Below are positions 34,597-44,358 of a stretch of DNA of 64,000 nucleotides, in pieces. Every line of letters starts with the position of its first letter. Position 1 is the stretch's first letter. The translations under genes were made by a program, and so were the position numbers. The stretch is from the NCBI RefSeq assembly GCF_030227115.1, contig NZ_JASSUA010000006.1, forward strand, positions 108,791-172,790, read 5' to 3'. The notes under the pieces are model-generated. The model did not search any database. It had not been told where the DNA came from and saw nothing but the letters and a program-made list of their open reading frames with translations. This stretch comes from Marinobacter sp. SS13-12. GTDB lineage: Bacteria > Pseudomonadota > Gammaproteobacteria > Pseudomonadales > Oleiphilaceae.

Positions 34597-35187
34597 TTAT
34601 TGATTCTCGGCACGTTCGTTCTCGTTTTTCATCTCCACCGGCTGCAACATCAGTCCGGACTGGAGGTCCGCTTCATCAAGGCGTCCATTGCTGTTGCTGT
34701 CCGTAAACTCTACCGCCACAACCCAGGCCAGGGGTGTGGTGCGGCTTCCTTGCCGTTCTCCTATGGTTATCGGCTGGCGTGGTTGAAATATAACCCGCCC
34801 CTTCACGTCCGCCGCGTCATATTTGTATCCTTCGTCACTGGTCTGTAACGGCCTGAAACACCACTTGCCAGGTCCGGGATGTCCCTCAGGACAGATTCCC
34901 TCATAGGAGGCCAGTTCTGACTCAAACCACTCGAAGGGGTTCTTTCCTGCCCAGTTAATGAACTCCGGTCCTTCTTTCAGGCGAATTTCCGCGCCTTTCA
35001 CGACCAGCACACTCCTGATCTGGTTAAGCATCAGACGGGTTCCTGCTTGTTCAGCCCTTGCTGCTTCGCGCTCCAGCACCCCAAGCAGTACCCACCCAAG
35101 GGTAAAAAGGATGGAGAGCGACACCAGAAATCTCAGCCGATGCGAATTGACCAACACCGACATCCCCGAGTATTTCTGGGTGGCCAT
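34597..35187 (-). CDS. mshF: MSHA biogenesis protein MshF
   Basis: A 196-residue protein with one N-terminal membrane helix (LRFLVSLSILFTLGWVLLG, about residues 19-37) followed by a coil-prone and then globular periplasmic region. It matches MshF by size and place between mshG and mshB; its precise role is not known. A D-x-N-x-N-G-x-L-D acidic loop (DSNSNGRLDEAD) looks like a calcium-binding loop. The start shares one base with the mshG stop (TAATG). Confidence 0.78.
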   Translation of the reverse strand: MATQKYSGMSVLVNSHRLRFLVSLSILFTLGWVLLGVLEREAARAEQAGTRLMLNQIRSVLVVKGAEIRLKEGPEFINWAGKNPFEWFESELASYEGICPEGHPGPGKWCFRPLQTSDEGYKYDAADVKGRVIFQPRQPITIGERQGSRTTPLAWVVAVEFTDSNSNGRLDEADLQSGLMLQPVEMKNENERAENQ

Positions 35188-36416
35188 TATCCCCGCCCCA
35201 TGGCGGCGGCCCCCAGGTCCCATATGGGCAGGAACACGCCCAACGCCAATATCAGAACCAGTATGCCCATGGCGACAATCAGTATTGGCTCGATGGACTC
35301 CGCCAGCCGCTTCAGGCCATAGTCGACATCTTCATCGTAGAAATCGGCCACATTGATCAGCATGTCGTCCACGGAGCCGGTTTCTTCGCCTACGGCAATC
35401 ATCTGCAATATGAGGGGCGTGAACATATCGCTCTGCCGCGCTGTGCGCAACAGGCTTTCGCCACGCTCAATGCCTGCCCGCATGTCCTTGATGTGTTTGG
35501 ATATCCAGGCGTTGTCCGTAGCGTCTGAAACCACGGTGAGCGCGACAGTCACTGGCATGCCCGCCGACAGCATACTGGCGAAGTTGCGGGCAAACCGGCT
35601 CAGGGTAATCAGTTCCAGCAGCGGGCCGATAATGGGCATTTTCAGCTTGTAGCGATCCCAGGTCAGCCGCCCCTGTTCGGTCTGCTTCCACTGGCGTACC
35701 AGCAGCATGGACGCGGCAACGCCAAACAGAACGATGTACCAGTACCCCAGCAGGAAGTTGGACGTGCCCACCAGTACCTGGGTCAGGAACGGCAGGTCGG
35801 CACCCAGTTTGTTGAAGACCGCAGCAAACTTCGGGATCACCAGGAAGTTCACCACCATCAGGGCAGCAAAGAGCGCAATCACCACAAACATCGGGTAACG
35901 CATGGCCTGCTTGAGGCGGCGCTTGGTGTCCCGCTCCAGTTCCAGGATGTCAGACAGGCGCTTGAAGGCGTCATCCAGCTGCCCGGTATTCTCGCCCACG
36001 TGGATCATGGCGATAAACAGTTCCGAAAACACCTTCGGATGGGCCTGCATGGCGGTGGCCATGGTAGAGCCACCTTCCAGGCGGTCAGTCACGTCGTCCA
36101 GCACTTCGCTGAGCACCTGTGAACGGGTGGTGTCCGCCAGCCCCCGCATGGTCCGGATCAACGGGATGCCCGCCTTGGTCAGTGCGTGCATCTGGCGGCA
36201 GAAAACGATCAGTTCATCCAGGCTGATTTTCTTGCGGAAAATCGGCATCCTGTTCAGCCGCTCGCCCAGGGATTCACTCTGATCCTGCTCACGAATGGAC
36301 AGGGGTGTAATACCCCGCCGCATGAGTTCAGACGCCGCTGCCTCCGGGCTCGGCGCGGCCAGCGCACCCTGTTGCACGGCTCCCCTGACGTCCTTTCCCC
36401 GATAACTGAACTGCAT
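35187..36416 (-). CDS. mshG: MSHA inner-membrane platform protein MshG
   Basis: A 409-residue GspF/PilC-type platform protein that couples the ATPase to pilin assembly. Two T2SSF domains are seen (about residues 65-190 and 270-395) with membrane helices near residues 170-195, 215-240 and 380-405. FCRQMHALTKAGIPL and FARNFASMLSAGMPV are the repeated family signatures. Start and mshE stop overlap by one base. Confidence 0.93.
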   Translation of the reverse strand: MQFSYRGKDVRGAVQQGALAAPSPEAAASELMRRGITPLSIREQDQSESLGERLNRMPIFRKKISLDELIVFCRQMHALTKAGIPLIRTMRGLADTTRSQVLSEVLDDVTDRLEGGSTMATAMQAHPKVFSELFIAMIHVGENTGQLDDAFKRLSDILELERDTKRRLKQAMRYPMFVVIALFAALMVVNFLVIPKFAAVFNKLGADLPFLTQVLVGTSNFLLGYWYIVLFGVAASMLLVRQWKQTEQGRLTWDRYKLKMPIIGPLLELITLSRFARNFASMLSAGMPVTVALTVVSDATDNAWISKHIKDMRAGIERGESLLRTARQSDMFTPLILQMIAVGEETGSVDDMLINVADFYDEDVDYGLKRLAESIEPILIVAMGILVLILALGVFLPIWDLGAAAMGRG

Positions 36417-38209
36417 CAGGCGCCTCCCTCACTCTGTGCATGAGGCTGCGAGGCCTTGCCGTGAGCCTGAGACAGCACCGGCACCTCTTCCAGGGAAATG
36501 TCGCCTTCCGAGGTGGCTGCCACCCGGGCGACTTCTTCCAGCGTGGTAATCCCTTGCAGGGCAAAATCCATGGCGCACATGCCAAGCGGGCGGTAAAGAT
36601 GGCTCTTGCGGGCCTCGCGGGTGAATCCCGAAAGATCCTTGCGACGCAGGGCGTCCAGCATGCCTTCGTTCAATTCCAGCATTTCATAGACACCCAGCCG
36701 GCCACGGTAACCGCTGTTGCCACACTGATAGCAACCCCGGCCATGAACAAAGCCCGCTTCCAGATCCAAAGGATCAAGATCAAACTGGTCCAGCCAGACT
36801 TTCTCCTGGCTGGTGGGCTCATAGCCCTCCCTACAGTTGTCACACACCTTACGAACCAGGCGCTGGGCGACAACACCAAGCAGAGAACTGGCCACCAGGA
36901 AGGGCTCCACGCCCATATCGATCAGGCGCATGGCACTGCTGATGGAATCGTTGGTGTGCAGCGTCGAAAGCACCAGATGGCCGGTCATGGCTGCCCGCAA
37001 ACCAATTTCGGCGGTTTCATGGTCACGCATCTCACCGACCAGGATGATGTCCGGGTCCTGGCGCAGGGCGGATCGCAGCACGCTGGCGAACTCAAGGCCG
37101 ATTTTCGGGTTTACCTGTACCTGGGTTATACGCGGCAGGCGGTATTCCACCGGATCCTCCGCGGTAATGATTTTCACTTCCGGGCGATTCAGTTCCGTCA
37201 GGGCCCCATACAGAGTGGTGGTTTTACCACTACCGGTGGGGCCGGTAACCAGAATCATGCCGTGGGGCTTCCTGATCATGCGGCGGAAGTTTTCCAGCAG
37301 CACCGGAGGCATGCCGGTAACGTCCAGGTTGAGTATGCCCTGGCTCTGGTCCAGCAAACGCATGACCACCGACTCGCCGTACTGCACCGGCATGGTAGAT
37401 ACCCGCACGTCGATACTGCGGCCCTTGACCCGAACGTTGAACCGGCCGTCCTGGGGGATGCGTTTTTCGGAGATGTTGAGGCCGGCCATCAGCTTGAGGC
37501 GGAGTACCAGGGCGGAGTTCACCCGCTTCTCCTTCATCACCTGTTCCTGCAGCACGCCATCCACACGCTGACGAATCCGCACCACGGTCTCGTCCGGTTC
37601 GATATGGATATCCGAGCTCCGGGCCTGTACCGCGTCTTCGAACAGGGTCTGCAGAAGCTTGACCACAGGAGCTTCGGCACTTTCCGATTCGGCGCTGAGG
37701 TCGGCCAGGTCGAAGGCATCGTCGCCGAGTTCGTCTTCCAGTTCTTCCGCCAGTGAGGCTATTTCGTCGGTACGGCGGTAAACCAGGTCGAGGGTATTCA
37801 GCAGTTCGCTTTCCCGCACTACGGCCTGCTTGATCGGCTGCTTGAGCACCCGTACCAGTTCGTCGTACGCAAAGATATCCAGCGGGTCGGCCATGCCTAC
37901 CAGCAGTTCGCCACTTTGCTCCGCCAGCACGATACTGCGGAAACGGCGGGCCATGGCTTCCGGCAGCTTCTTGACCAGTTCGTTATTGAACTGGAAGTGA
38001 CGCAGCTGAACGAAGGGCACCTCAAGCTGACGCGAAAGGATATTAAGGAGGTTATCCTCTTCCACATAGCCCAGGTCGATCAGGGTGCGGCCCAGCTTCC
38101 GCCCGGTGTTCTTCTGCTCACGCAGAGCGGTCATCAACTGTTGCTCAGTGATGACATCGTTCTGGACCAGCAGGTCACCTATACGGATTTTTTTCTTTGC
38201 TTCAGCCAT
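36416..38209 (-). CDS. mshE: MSHA assembly ATPase MshE
   Basis: A 597-residue GspE/PilB-type hexameric ATPase powering pilus extension. Two N-terminal MshEN motifs (RIGDLLVQNDVITEQQLMTA and KLGRTLIDLGYVEEDNLLNI, residues 9-58) form the known c-di-GMP-binding module of this family. The motor has Walker A GPTGSGKT (323-330), the Asp and His boxes, and a four-Cys zinc site (CDNC ... CYQC) towards the C-terminus. The presence of MshEN makes the operon a likely c-di-GMP effector. Confidence 0.95.
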   Translation of the reverse strand: MAEAKKKIRIGDLLVQNDVITEQQLMTALREQKNTGRKLGRTLIDLGYVEEDNLLNILSRQLEVPFVQLRHFQFNNELVKKLPEAMARRFRSIVLAEQSGELLVGMADPLDIFAYDELVRVLKQPIKQAVVRESELLNTLDLVYRRTDEIASLAEELEDELGDDAFDLADLSAESESAEAPVVKLLQTLFEDAVQARSSDIHIEPDETVVRIRQRVDGVLQEQVMKEKRVNSALVLRLKLMAGLNISEKRIPQDGRFNVRVKGRSIDVRVSTMPVQYGESVVMRLLDQSQGILNLDVTGMPPVLLENFRRMIRKPHGMILVTGPTGSGKTTTLYGALTELNRPEVKIITAEDPVEYRLPRITQVQVNPKIGLEFASVLRSALRQDPDIILVGEMRDHETAEIGLRAAMTGHLVLSTLHTNDSISSAMRLIDMGVEPFLVASSLLGVVAQRLVRKVCDNCREGYEPTSQEKVWLDQFDLDPLDLEAGFVHGRGCYQCGNSGYRGRLGVYEMLELNEGMLDALRRKDLSGFTREARKSHLYRPLGMCAMDFALQGITTLEEVARVAATSEGDISLEEVPVLSQAHGKASQPHAQSEGGA

Positions 38210-38212
38210 GAA

Positions 38213-39271
38213 TCATCCTGCTCGCAATGCCTGCAGCCTTCGCTGCACGTAGTCCGCCAGTGACCGGGGCAGGCCTGGCAGTTCGGCTGCCTGCCGGTAC
38301 GCCCTGGCAGCTCCGGCCTGCTCCCCCTGGGCTTCCAGCGAAATCGCCAGCCCTACCCACCAGGGGCCCTGGCTATCATCCCAGGCGATCAATTCGGCCC
38401 AGTGGCGGGCGGCCTCCCCATTCTTTCCCTGCTGCTGCAACAGGGTCGCCAGGGTAACCCGGTATTCCGCGTGGTCTTGCACCGGCGGCACACTTGCGCT
38501 GAGCGTATTGACAGCAGCTGCCAGGTCGCTATTAGCGTGCTGAGCCCTGGCCCGCAAAAGCCGCAACCCCGGATGATCGGCAGCAATGCCCTCGGGCAGC
38601 CAGCCAAGGGCCTGATCCTGTTTGCCGTCCACCAGAAGCGCCCTGGCCACCACGTAGCGGCTGCGGGGCGCGGTTTGCTCCTGCGTCAGGGCTGCAAGGC
38701 CCCGCTCTGCATCGGTGATATTGCCCTGGGCCACCAGCCGTTCAAGCTGCCTGGCAGTGCTTCGGTCCTTTGCGGCCGGAGTCTCCGGGACCTGCTTGAC
38801 GCCTGCAGTGGAAATTTCTTCCGGTTGCTCCTCTTCCGTTTCAGCGGACTTTGTTTCCTGCTCGACCGGAGCCTCTTCCACCGGGGACGAGGACGCAACC
38901 GCCGGCTCGGGCTGGTTTACCTCAGGCTGAGCCACTTCCGGCTCGGGTGTCGGCGCCTGTCTGGGCAGGGGTTCAGGCCGGGCCACCTCAGGCTGCGGCG
39001 CGGGAGGCAGAACTTCCACGGAAACATCCCTCTGAACGGCCTGATCCGGCGACGGCTGGCTCTCCTTCACCATTGGCTCTGGCGAGAAACTGTTGGCAAG
39101 TACCCAGTAGCCCCCCATAACGGCGACGAGCAGCACCAAGACCACAAGCACCATCAGGAGCAAAGGCCGGCGGTTACGGGGCTGATGTTGTCCACCCGCA
39201 TAGGCGCCCGGTGCCGCTGGCCGGTCCTGGCGCTGCTCCGCCGCTCTCAGGGCGTCATTGAGCAAGCTCAT
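38213..39271 (-). CDS. mshN: MSHA biogenesis TPR protein MshN
   Basis: A 352-residue protein starting MSLLNDALRAAEQRQDRP, a motif shared by MshN/GspB-type proteins. One membrane helix (LLLMVLVVLVLLVAVMGGYW) is followed by a Pro/Glu/Gln-rich periplasmic linker of about 120 residues and a C-terminal set of TPR-like helices. ATG 39271, with GAGG upstream and a 4-bp overlap with mshM, was preferred to the frame from 39376. It probably links the secretin and inner-membrane complex. Confidence 0.85.
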   Translation of the reverse strand: MSLLNDALRAAEQRQDRPAAPGAYAGGQHQPRNRRPLLLMVLVVLVLLVAVMGGYWVLANSFSPEPMVKESQPSPDQAVQRDVSVEVLPPAPQPEVARPEPLPRQAPTPEPEVAQPEVNQPEPAVASSSPVEEAPVEQETKSAETEEEQPEEISTAGVKQVPETPAAKDRSTARQLERLVAQGNITDAERGLAALTQEQTAPRSRYVVARALLVDGKQDQALGWLPEGIAADHPGLRLLRARAQHANSDLAAAVNTLSASVPPVQDHAEYRVTLATLLQQQGKNGEAARHWAELIAWDDSQGPWWVGLAISLEAQGEQAGAARAYRQAAELPGLPRSLADYVQRRLQALRAG

Positions 39272-40107
39272 AGCCACCTCACCAGCAGGTTGGGCAAACG
39301 GGCACTGTCGGTATCGCGGATGGCCTGCATGACGTGGGATCGCCCCACCTGCCGGTCGCCATGGCCCCAGGCACACAAAAGAGCCTTGTGGGCGATGATG
39401 TTGACCAGCCGCGGAATGCCTCCTGAGGAACGGGAGATCAGCCTCAGTGCGGCAGGCGCGAACAGCTCGCCACCGTTGTAACCGGCCTGGGCCAGGCGGT
39501 GCCGCAGGTACTGCGCCACCGACACCTTATCCAGGGGTGCCAGGCGGTACTGGAATGTGATGCGCTGACGCAGCTGGCGCATGCTGTCCCGCTTCAGAAG
39601 CTCGTCAAGTTCCGGCTGGCCAAACAGCACCACCTGCAACAGGCGGGTACTTTCGGTCTCCAGGTTGGTGAGCAGCCGCAGGGCCTCGATGGTTTCTTCG
39701 GGCATGGCCTGGGCTTCGTCGATCACCAACACCGCCGGTCGCTGTTCCATAGCCAGGGCAATCAGGCGTTCGTTCAGCGCTTTGAGTATCTGGTGAGTGT
39801 TGGCACAACGTGCCACGTCCACGCCCAGCTCCTCGGCCACCGCTTCGTAGAGGGTATCCGGAGTCAGGTGCGGGTTGGGGATATAGGCGGTATGGGCATC
39901 CTGTTCCAGCTCGTTGAGCAACAGGCGGCATAACAGCGTCTTGCCAGTGCCCACCTCCCCGGTAATCTTTATAAAGCCTTCCCGTTCACGCAACGCCACC
40001 AGCAGCAACTCCAGCGCATCGCTATGGCTACGGGCCCGAAGGAAATATCGGGTGTTGGGCGTCAATGCAAACGGTGCTTCCTGCAGTCCGAAATGGGATT
40101 CGTACAT
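39268..40107 (-). CDS. mshM: MSHA AAA ATPase MshM
   Basis: A 279-residue ExeA/GspA-like AAA ATPase. It begins MYESHFGLQEAPFALTPNTR, the family's usual opening, and has Walker A GEVGTGKTLL (about residues 51-60) and Walker B VLVIDEAQ. Such ATPases help assemble the secretin with the GspB/MshN partner; mshN is next in the operon with overlap, fitting this pairing. It lacks the peptidoglycan-binding domain that full-length ExeA carries. Confidence 0.9.
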   Translation of the reverse strand: MYESHFGLQEAPFALTPNTRYFLRARSHSDALELLLVALREREGFIKITGEVGTGKTLLCRLLLNELEQDAHTAYIPNPHLTPDTLYEAVAEELGVDVARCANTHQILKALNERLIALAMEQRPAVLVIDEAQAMPEETIEALRLLTNLETESTRLLQVVLFGQPELDELLKRDSMRQLRQRITFQYRLAPLDKVSVAQYLRHRLAQAGYNGGELFAPAALRLISRSSGGIPRLVNIIAHKALLCAWGHGDRQVGRSHVMQAIRDTDSARLPNLLVRWL

Positions 40108-40108
40108 G

Positions 40109-41839
40109 CTAGCGTCTGGCTTTCTCCGGTTGGGGCTTTACGGACTCGGACGACTCCAGCAGTTCCCGCAGAACCTGCATGCGCTCGCGGCTGGACGATA
40201 CGTCAGCACTCATCTGCTCGCTACCGGCAACGACCGGGCGCAACAGGATAACCAACTCACTCTTGCGGGACTGAAAGCGACGTTGCTTGAACAGCTCCCC
40301 CAGCAATGGAATGTCACTGAAGAAAGGCACCGCAGAATTGTTGTCTTCACTGGTGTTCTGGATCAACCCGCCGATCACGACAATCTGGCCGCTTTCGGCA
40401 CGGATCACGCTGTCCGTCTCGCGGACGGTGCTGCGGGCCAGGGGCAGGACCACATCCCGGTCTCCCACGGTAATCACCTTCTCCTGATCATTCACCTCGC
40501 TGACAGAGGGGTGAACGTGCAGGGTGATGGCACCGTCTTCAGCAATCTGGGGCGTTACGTCCAGGGAAATACCGGAGAAAAACGGCGTCAGTTCAACCGA
40601 CGTGGAGGTCCGGTCGGTGGCGGTAACCGCCGAGCTGTTGTCATCAAAGTCGATGTCGGTGACAAAGAACTCGTCCGTACCCACTTTGATCACGGCCTTC
40701 TGATTATTCACCGTAGAGATTCGCGGGCTCGACAGAATCTGCACATTGCCCTGCTCCCCCAGTAATTCGATCAGCCCGCTAAAATCACCAGCCCGGACAC
40801 TCGCCGAGAACAGCCCGCCGATGTCCGAAGTACTGATCGCCTGCCCGGCCAGGGCCTGGGCGGTAAAATCTTCCGGCAGCCCATCCGATGCGGTAATACT
40901 GGAGGCACTCTGGATGTCTGCCCAGTTAATGCCCTGCTGGTAACCCTCGTTCAGGCCAATCTCCAGGATCTTCGCTTCCAGTACCACCTGCCGCTGCATA
41001 ATCAGTTGGGTGCGGCGCAGGTACTCTTCCACCTGCCTGAGAGACTCACCGTCAGAACGGACCATCACCAGGCCCGCACCGGCGTTGACGATGACCTGGC
41101 TGCCATTGGCAGTTCCGATGATCATCTTCAGGGCACGCTCGATGTCGAGCCAGAAGTCCGATTCGGTTTCGGTGGAAATCCGCGTACCTATCAGGTTGGC
41201 GGTGCCGCCGTCGTTCGAGCTGCTGCGGTTTGAACCGGCGCCGGTTGAATTGTCCCGCGCGCTGCTGACCTGCCCTGAACTGACCCGGGTTTCCGAGCCG
41301 CCGCTGCGCTTGAAGTGCAGGTAGTCAATCGGGAAAAGCCGTGTCTGGACACTGTCGGCCCTCACCTGGAACAGGCGCCCACTGCGCTGGATATCCAGAC
41401 CATAAAGATCGCCGGCAATATCCATGACCTCTGGCACCGTGACGTCTCCCAGGCGCAGGTCGATGATGGCCCCGACATCAGGATGAACCACCACGTTGTA
41501 ACGGCTTCCCTCCACCAGTGCCTCAAAGAAAGGACCGGCAGCCAAGCCCCTCGCATTCACATCAAAGCGGTCTTCGTCATCAGCCGGGGAGGACAGCGAA
41601 GGCATCAGTGCGGCACTGACGTCCTCGGGCACGCCGCCGGACATTGCGCCCGCTCGCGCGTTTCGCCGCTGTTCCGCTTCAGCCTCCGCCATCGCATCAT
41701 CAATTGCAGTCGCGGCGTCAGTCGAGGTGGCCTGGCTGGTACGCATCAACGGATTATTGCTGCAGGCCGTCATAAACAGGGCCAGCAACAGGATCAGAAA
41801 CGTTCGGTTCAGTGTCATATCAGCTCGTTTCTCTGTCAT
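40109..41839 (-). CDS. mshL: MSHA outer-membrane secretin MshL
   Basis: A 576-residue secretin forming the outer-membrane gate for the pilus. A hydrophobic signal ends in FMTAC, a lipobox-like site, so it is probably a lipoprotein. N-terminal secretin/TonB-short and N1-type domains are followed by the C-terminal secretin barrel with VPFFSDIPLLGELFK and LVILLRPVV. The start at 41839 overlaps the mshK stop by four bases; ATG 41818 (residue 8) is equally possible and gives a neater signal. Confidence 0.92.
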   Translation of the reverse strand: MTEKRADMTLNRTFLILLLALFMTACSNNPLMRTSQATSTDAATAIDDAMAEAEAEQRRNARAGAMSGGVPEDVSAALMPSLSSPADDEDRFDVNARGLAAGPFFEALVEGSRYNVVVHPDVGAIIDLRLGDVTVPEVMDIAGDLYGLDIQRSGRLFQVRADSVQTRLFPIDYLHFKRSGGSETRVSSGQVSSARDNSTGAGSNRSSSNDGGTANLIGTRISTETESDFWLDIERALKMIIGTANGSQVIVNAGAGLVMVRSDGESLRQVEEYLRRTQLIMQRQVVLEAKILEIGLNEGYQQGINWADIQSASSITASDGLPEDFTAQALAGQAISTSDIGGLFSASVRAGDFSGLIELLGEQGNVQILSSPRISTVNNQKAVIKVGTDEFFVTDIDFDDNSSAVTATDRTSTSVELTPFFSGISLDVTPQIAEDGAITLHVHPSVSEVNDQEKVITVGDRDVVLPLARSTVRETDSVIRAESGQIVVIGGLIQNTSEDNNSAVPFFSDIPLLGELFKQRRFQSRKSELVILLRPVVAGSEQMSADVSSSRERMQVLRELLESSESVKPQPEKARR

Positions 41840-42150
41840 TGCGAACTCCGCACTTGCGGAAGGGGTTCAAGGCGTAAAACGCGCACTCGTCCCTGATCAA
41901 CCAGCTCTACCCGGTCCGGGTGGATTCGCCTGACACGAACACCCTCGAATGTCTGCCCCTCCCTGCGGGCCACGCCATCAATAACCGCCACCCTGCGATC
42001 ATTGCCTATAAATATCGACGCCAGCGAAAACTCTTTTTGCGGCACCTGGGCCTGCGGCGAAGCACCAAAACCGTCCGGGCGGGTCGGGTCCTGTAAAGCG
42101 AGGGCATTTGAAAATGCCAGCGCCAGCACTGTGAGCAACAACAGCCTCAT
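41836..42150 (-). CDS. mshK: MSHA biogenesis protein MshK
   Basis: A 104-residue exported protein (signal MRLLLLTVLALAFSNALA) with the short ALQDPTRPDGFG motif typical of MshK and PilP-like partners, then a small beta domain. Likely connects the inner-membrane MshI/J complex with secretin MshL by analogy with PilP. It is next to mshJ (one base apart) and overlaps mshL. Confidence 0.85.
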   Translation of the reverse strand: MRLLLLTVLALAFSNALALQDPTRPDGFGASPQAQVPQKEFSLASIFIGNDRRVAVIDGVARREGQTFEGVRVRRIHPDRVELVDQGRVRVLRLEPLPQVRSSQ

Positions 42151-42151
42151 A

Positions 42152-42847
42152 TCACACTCCCAGCCATGCGCGATCCAGGCTCAGGGTGCGAACCCTGATG
42201 CGGACTTCATTGTCAGGATACTCGCTGGAATCATACTCCAGCAGCACCCACCCCAGGCGCGCGTCCATGGCTTCGAGCGTTTCCAGATAGGCCAGTACAT
42301 CCATGTAGCCCCCACGCAGGACTATTTCCGCGTCATGGGCGAACAGCAGCGGCTCTGCGGACTCGTCGTTGCCGCTGGCATCTCCCAGGGTACTACCGGA
42401 TTGCCTGTCAAATACCGGCACCGGAGCCAGGAGGTCTACCCCGAGAAGCTCCAGCTTATCCTGGGCAGCGAGCATATCCCGTAACAGAACGACCATGGCC
42501 CGGGGCGCAATCAACCGCCCCGTGGTTTCAGCGAGTTCATTGTTCAATCTTTCCAGGCGCTGCTGTCGGGCCGCGAGCTGGTCTCTCAACACCTGTGACG
42601 GGTCGGACGCCAACTGTTCTGTCAGCAGGCCCTGCTGCTCCATCAATGAGGCCCGGGTATCAGACAGGGTCACCAGGCGGGACCGAAGCTGTTCATTGCT
42701 CGCTACCACCGGAGCAGCCGCAAGCTCCCAGCCCGCAAACAGGACCACCACAAGAGCGGTGATGGTGAGCAACGCCCGTTCGCGAATGGGCCGTTCGTTG
42801 AACCAGGCTGCGCCCTGATCAAGCTGCTGACGGAGTGCAGACGTCAT
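42152..42847 (-). CDS. mshJ: MSHA biogenesis protein MshJ
   Basis: A 231-residue PilO/GspM-like protein: a short cytoplasmic segment, one membrane helix (RALLTITALVVVLFAGWELA, about residues 24-43), a coiled-coil of Glu/Leu/Arg-rich heptads to about residue 110 and a ferredoxin-like C-terminal domain. It would pair with the PilN-like end of MshI. It overlaps mshI by four bases. Confidence 0.87.
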   Translation of the reverse strand: MTSALRQQLDQGAAWFNERPIRERALLTITALVVVLFAGWELAAAPVVASNEQLRSRLVTLSDTRASLMEQQGLLTEQLASDPSQVLRDQLAARQQRLERLNNELAETTGRLIAPRAMVVLLRDMLAAQDKLELLGVDLLAPVPVFDRQSGSTLGDASGNDESAEPLLFAHDAEIVLRGGYMDVLAYLETLEAMDARLGWVLLEYDSSEYPDNEVRIRVRTLSLDRAWLGV

Positions 42848-44358
42848 TTCGCGGCCTCCCCATCGGCATCGGTCGCCACGCGGAACTCAAGCCAGCGCCC
42901 GTCTTCCTCCCGGTCCAGCCGGAAGCTGCCGAAGGTCTTGCCAGCAAAGGCGGGCTCATCACCCAGTTTTTCAAGGTACACCGGCACAAGCTGGCCTGAC
43001 TGCACCTTGCCGGCCAGACCAACGGCACCATTGCTGGCGTCAAGCCGGATATTCGTCAGCCACAGCCCCTGCGGCACCTGACGTGCGAGAGCAGAGAGCG
43101 GCGACGAAAAGCCCGTCGTCTCGGTAGCGATCAGGTTTTCCACCCGGTCCAGCAATCGCTGTCGGCGTGCCAGTGTTGCCGTCACACGCTCCAGAGCAGC
43201 TTCTACGTCGGGGTCTGGCTGTCTGGCTTCCACCTCCTTCGTCAGTTGCTCCACGGAGCGCTGGAGCCGCTCATTCTGATGCTGCAGGCCCCTGGTCTCC
43301 GCCTGCAGCCGGGACTCCTGATAACGGGCGACACCGGCAGCCACAACAATCACCGCCAGCGCGAGCGCGAGTAGGGACACGGCCATCCCTGCCTGCAACT
43401 TTTCCCTATGGGGCCGCAATTCATCGGTATAAAGATTAACCTGCTGGACCAGCCCATCGCTTCCCCCGGCCACTGCCAGGCTGGCGCTCCAGGCGACCAG
43501 ACAGCGGCTATCAAGGGGCTCATCAAGACCAAAAGGCGCCCAGTCCAGGGTTTCAACACTGGCAGCCACGTAGGAGGCCAGCATGGATGACAATGGCAGG
43601 ACGTTGTCACGGGCTACCAATCGGATAACGCCAGGTGGCACCTGCCCTAACTGGCTTTCGTAGTAATCCAGGGAGCGCTGCATCTCCAGCGCCAGCGACT
43701 GCACCGCATTCTCCTGGCTTGCTGCATCCCGCAGGTCATCAGAAGTGACATCCAGCCGACGGGACAGGTAAAGCGTTTCCCCCTTGCAGACAATCATCTG
43801 TCCAAAGCGCTCGCGCATGTGGACCAGGGCCGCACCGCGCCGATCAGGATCAATGCGGGGAACCAGGTTACGCAGGGCCAGCTCGGCAATATCAATGGAC
43901 ACCAGTGCCAGGCCGCACCTCTCTACCAGAGCCACCACTTCGCTGACCAGGGACTTTCGTGCGGCAACCACGTTAACCAGGCTGCCTCGCCCACGGGAGG
44001 CGTCCTCCGGGAAATGAAACACGTCGGAGACGGCATCTGAGGGGTTAAAATCGAGAAAATCCTTGAGCTTCCACTTCAGGGCATCGCCAAGCTCGGACTC
44101 ATCAATGCCTTCCGGGCGCTCCAGCTGGAATACCTGATACTGATCAAGCGGCAGAATGAGTGTGGTGTCTGCGCCAGCCCAATTGCGCTCACCCGATAGG
44201 GCGCCGAGAACACCCTCCCGCTTTGCCGGGGAGCAATCCGAAAAACCGGCCGAGCCGTCAGACTCCGCCCAGGCAATGCCGTCAGGGCGAACTTCCAGGT
44301 AGACGCGTTGCCGCTTACCAGAACGTCGCAGAACTCTTGTTATAAAACGTCGGGCCAC
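42844..44358 (-). CDS. mshI: MSHA biogenesis protein MshI (PilM-PilN-like)
   Basis: A 504-residue protein, first gene of the operon. Residues 1 to about 300 resemble the actin-like PilM fold (LEVRPDGIAWAES, VSIDIAELALRNLV); QQVNLYTDELRP (about 305-316) resembles the PilN opening, followed by a membrane helix at 324-344 and a coiled coil with a periplasmic domain. It therefore joins functions that are split as PilM and PilN in other type IV pili, as is known for MshI. The start is GTG 44358 with AGGCTGG upstream. Confidence 0.88.
   Translation of the reverse strand: MARRFITRVLRRSGKRQRVYLEVRPDGIAWAESDGSAGFSDCSPAKREGVLGALSGERNWAGADTTLILPLDQYQVFQLERPEGIDESELGDALKWKLKDFLDFNPSDAVSDVFHFPEDASRGRGSLVNVVAARKSLVSEVVALVERCGLALVSIDIAELALRNLVPRIDPDRRGAALVHMRERFGQMIVCKGETLYLSRRLDVTSDDLRDAASQENAVQSLALEMQRSLDYYESQLGQVPPGVIRLVARDNVLPLSSMLASYVAASVETLDWAPFGLDEPLDSRCLVAWSASLAVAGGSDGLVQQVNLYTDELRPHREKLQAGMAVSLLALALAVIVVAAGVARYQESRLQAETRGLQHQNERLQRSVEQLTKEVEARQPDPDVEAALERVTATLARRQRLLDRVENLIATETTGFSSPLSALARQVPQGLWLTNIRLDASNGAVGLAGKVQSGQLVPVYLEKLGDEPAFAGKTFGSFRLDREEDGRWLEFRVATDADGEAAK

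Noticed and set aside
36440..37756. Open frame of 438 codons opposite mshE
   Set aside because: His/Gln-rich antisense of a well-defined ATPase; no family character.
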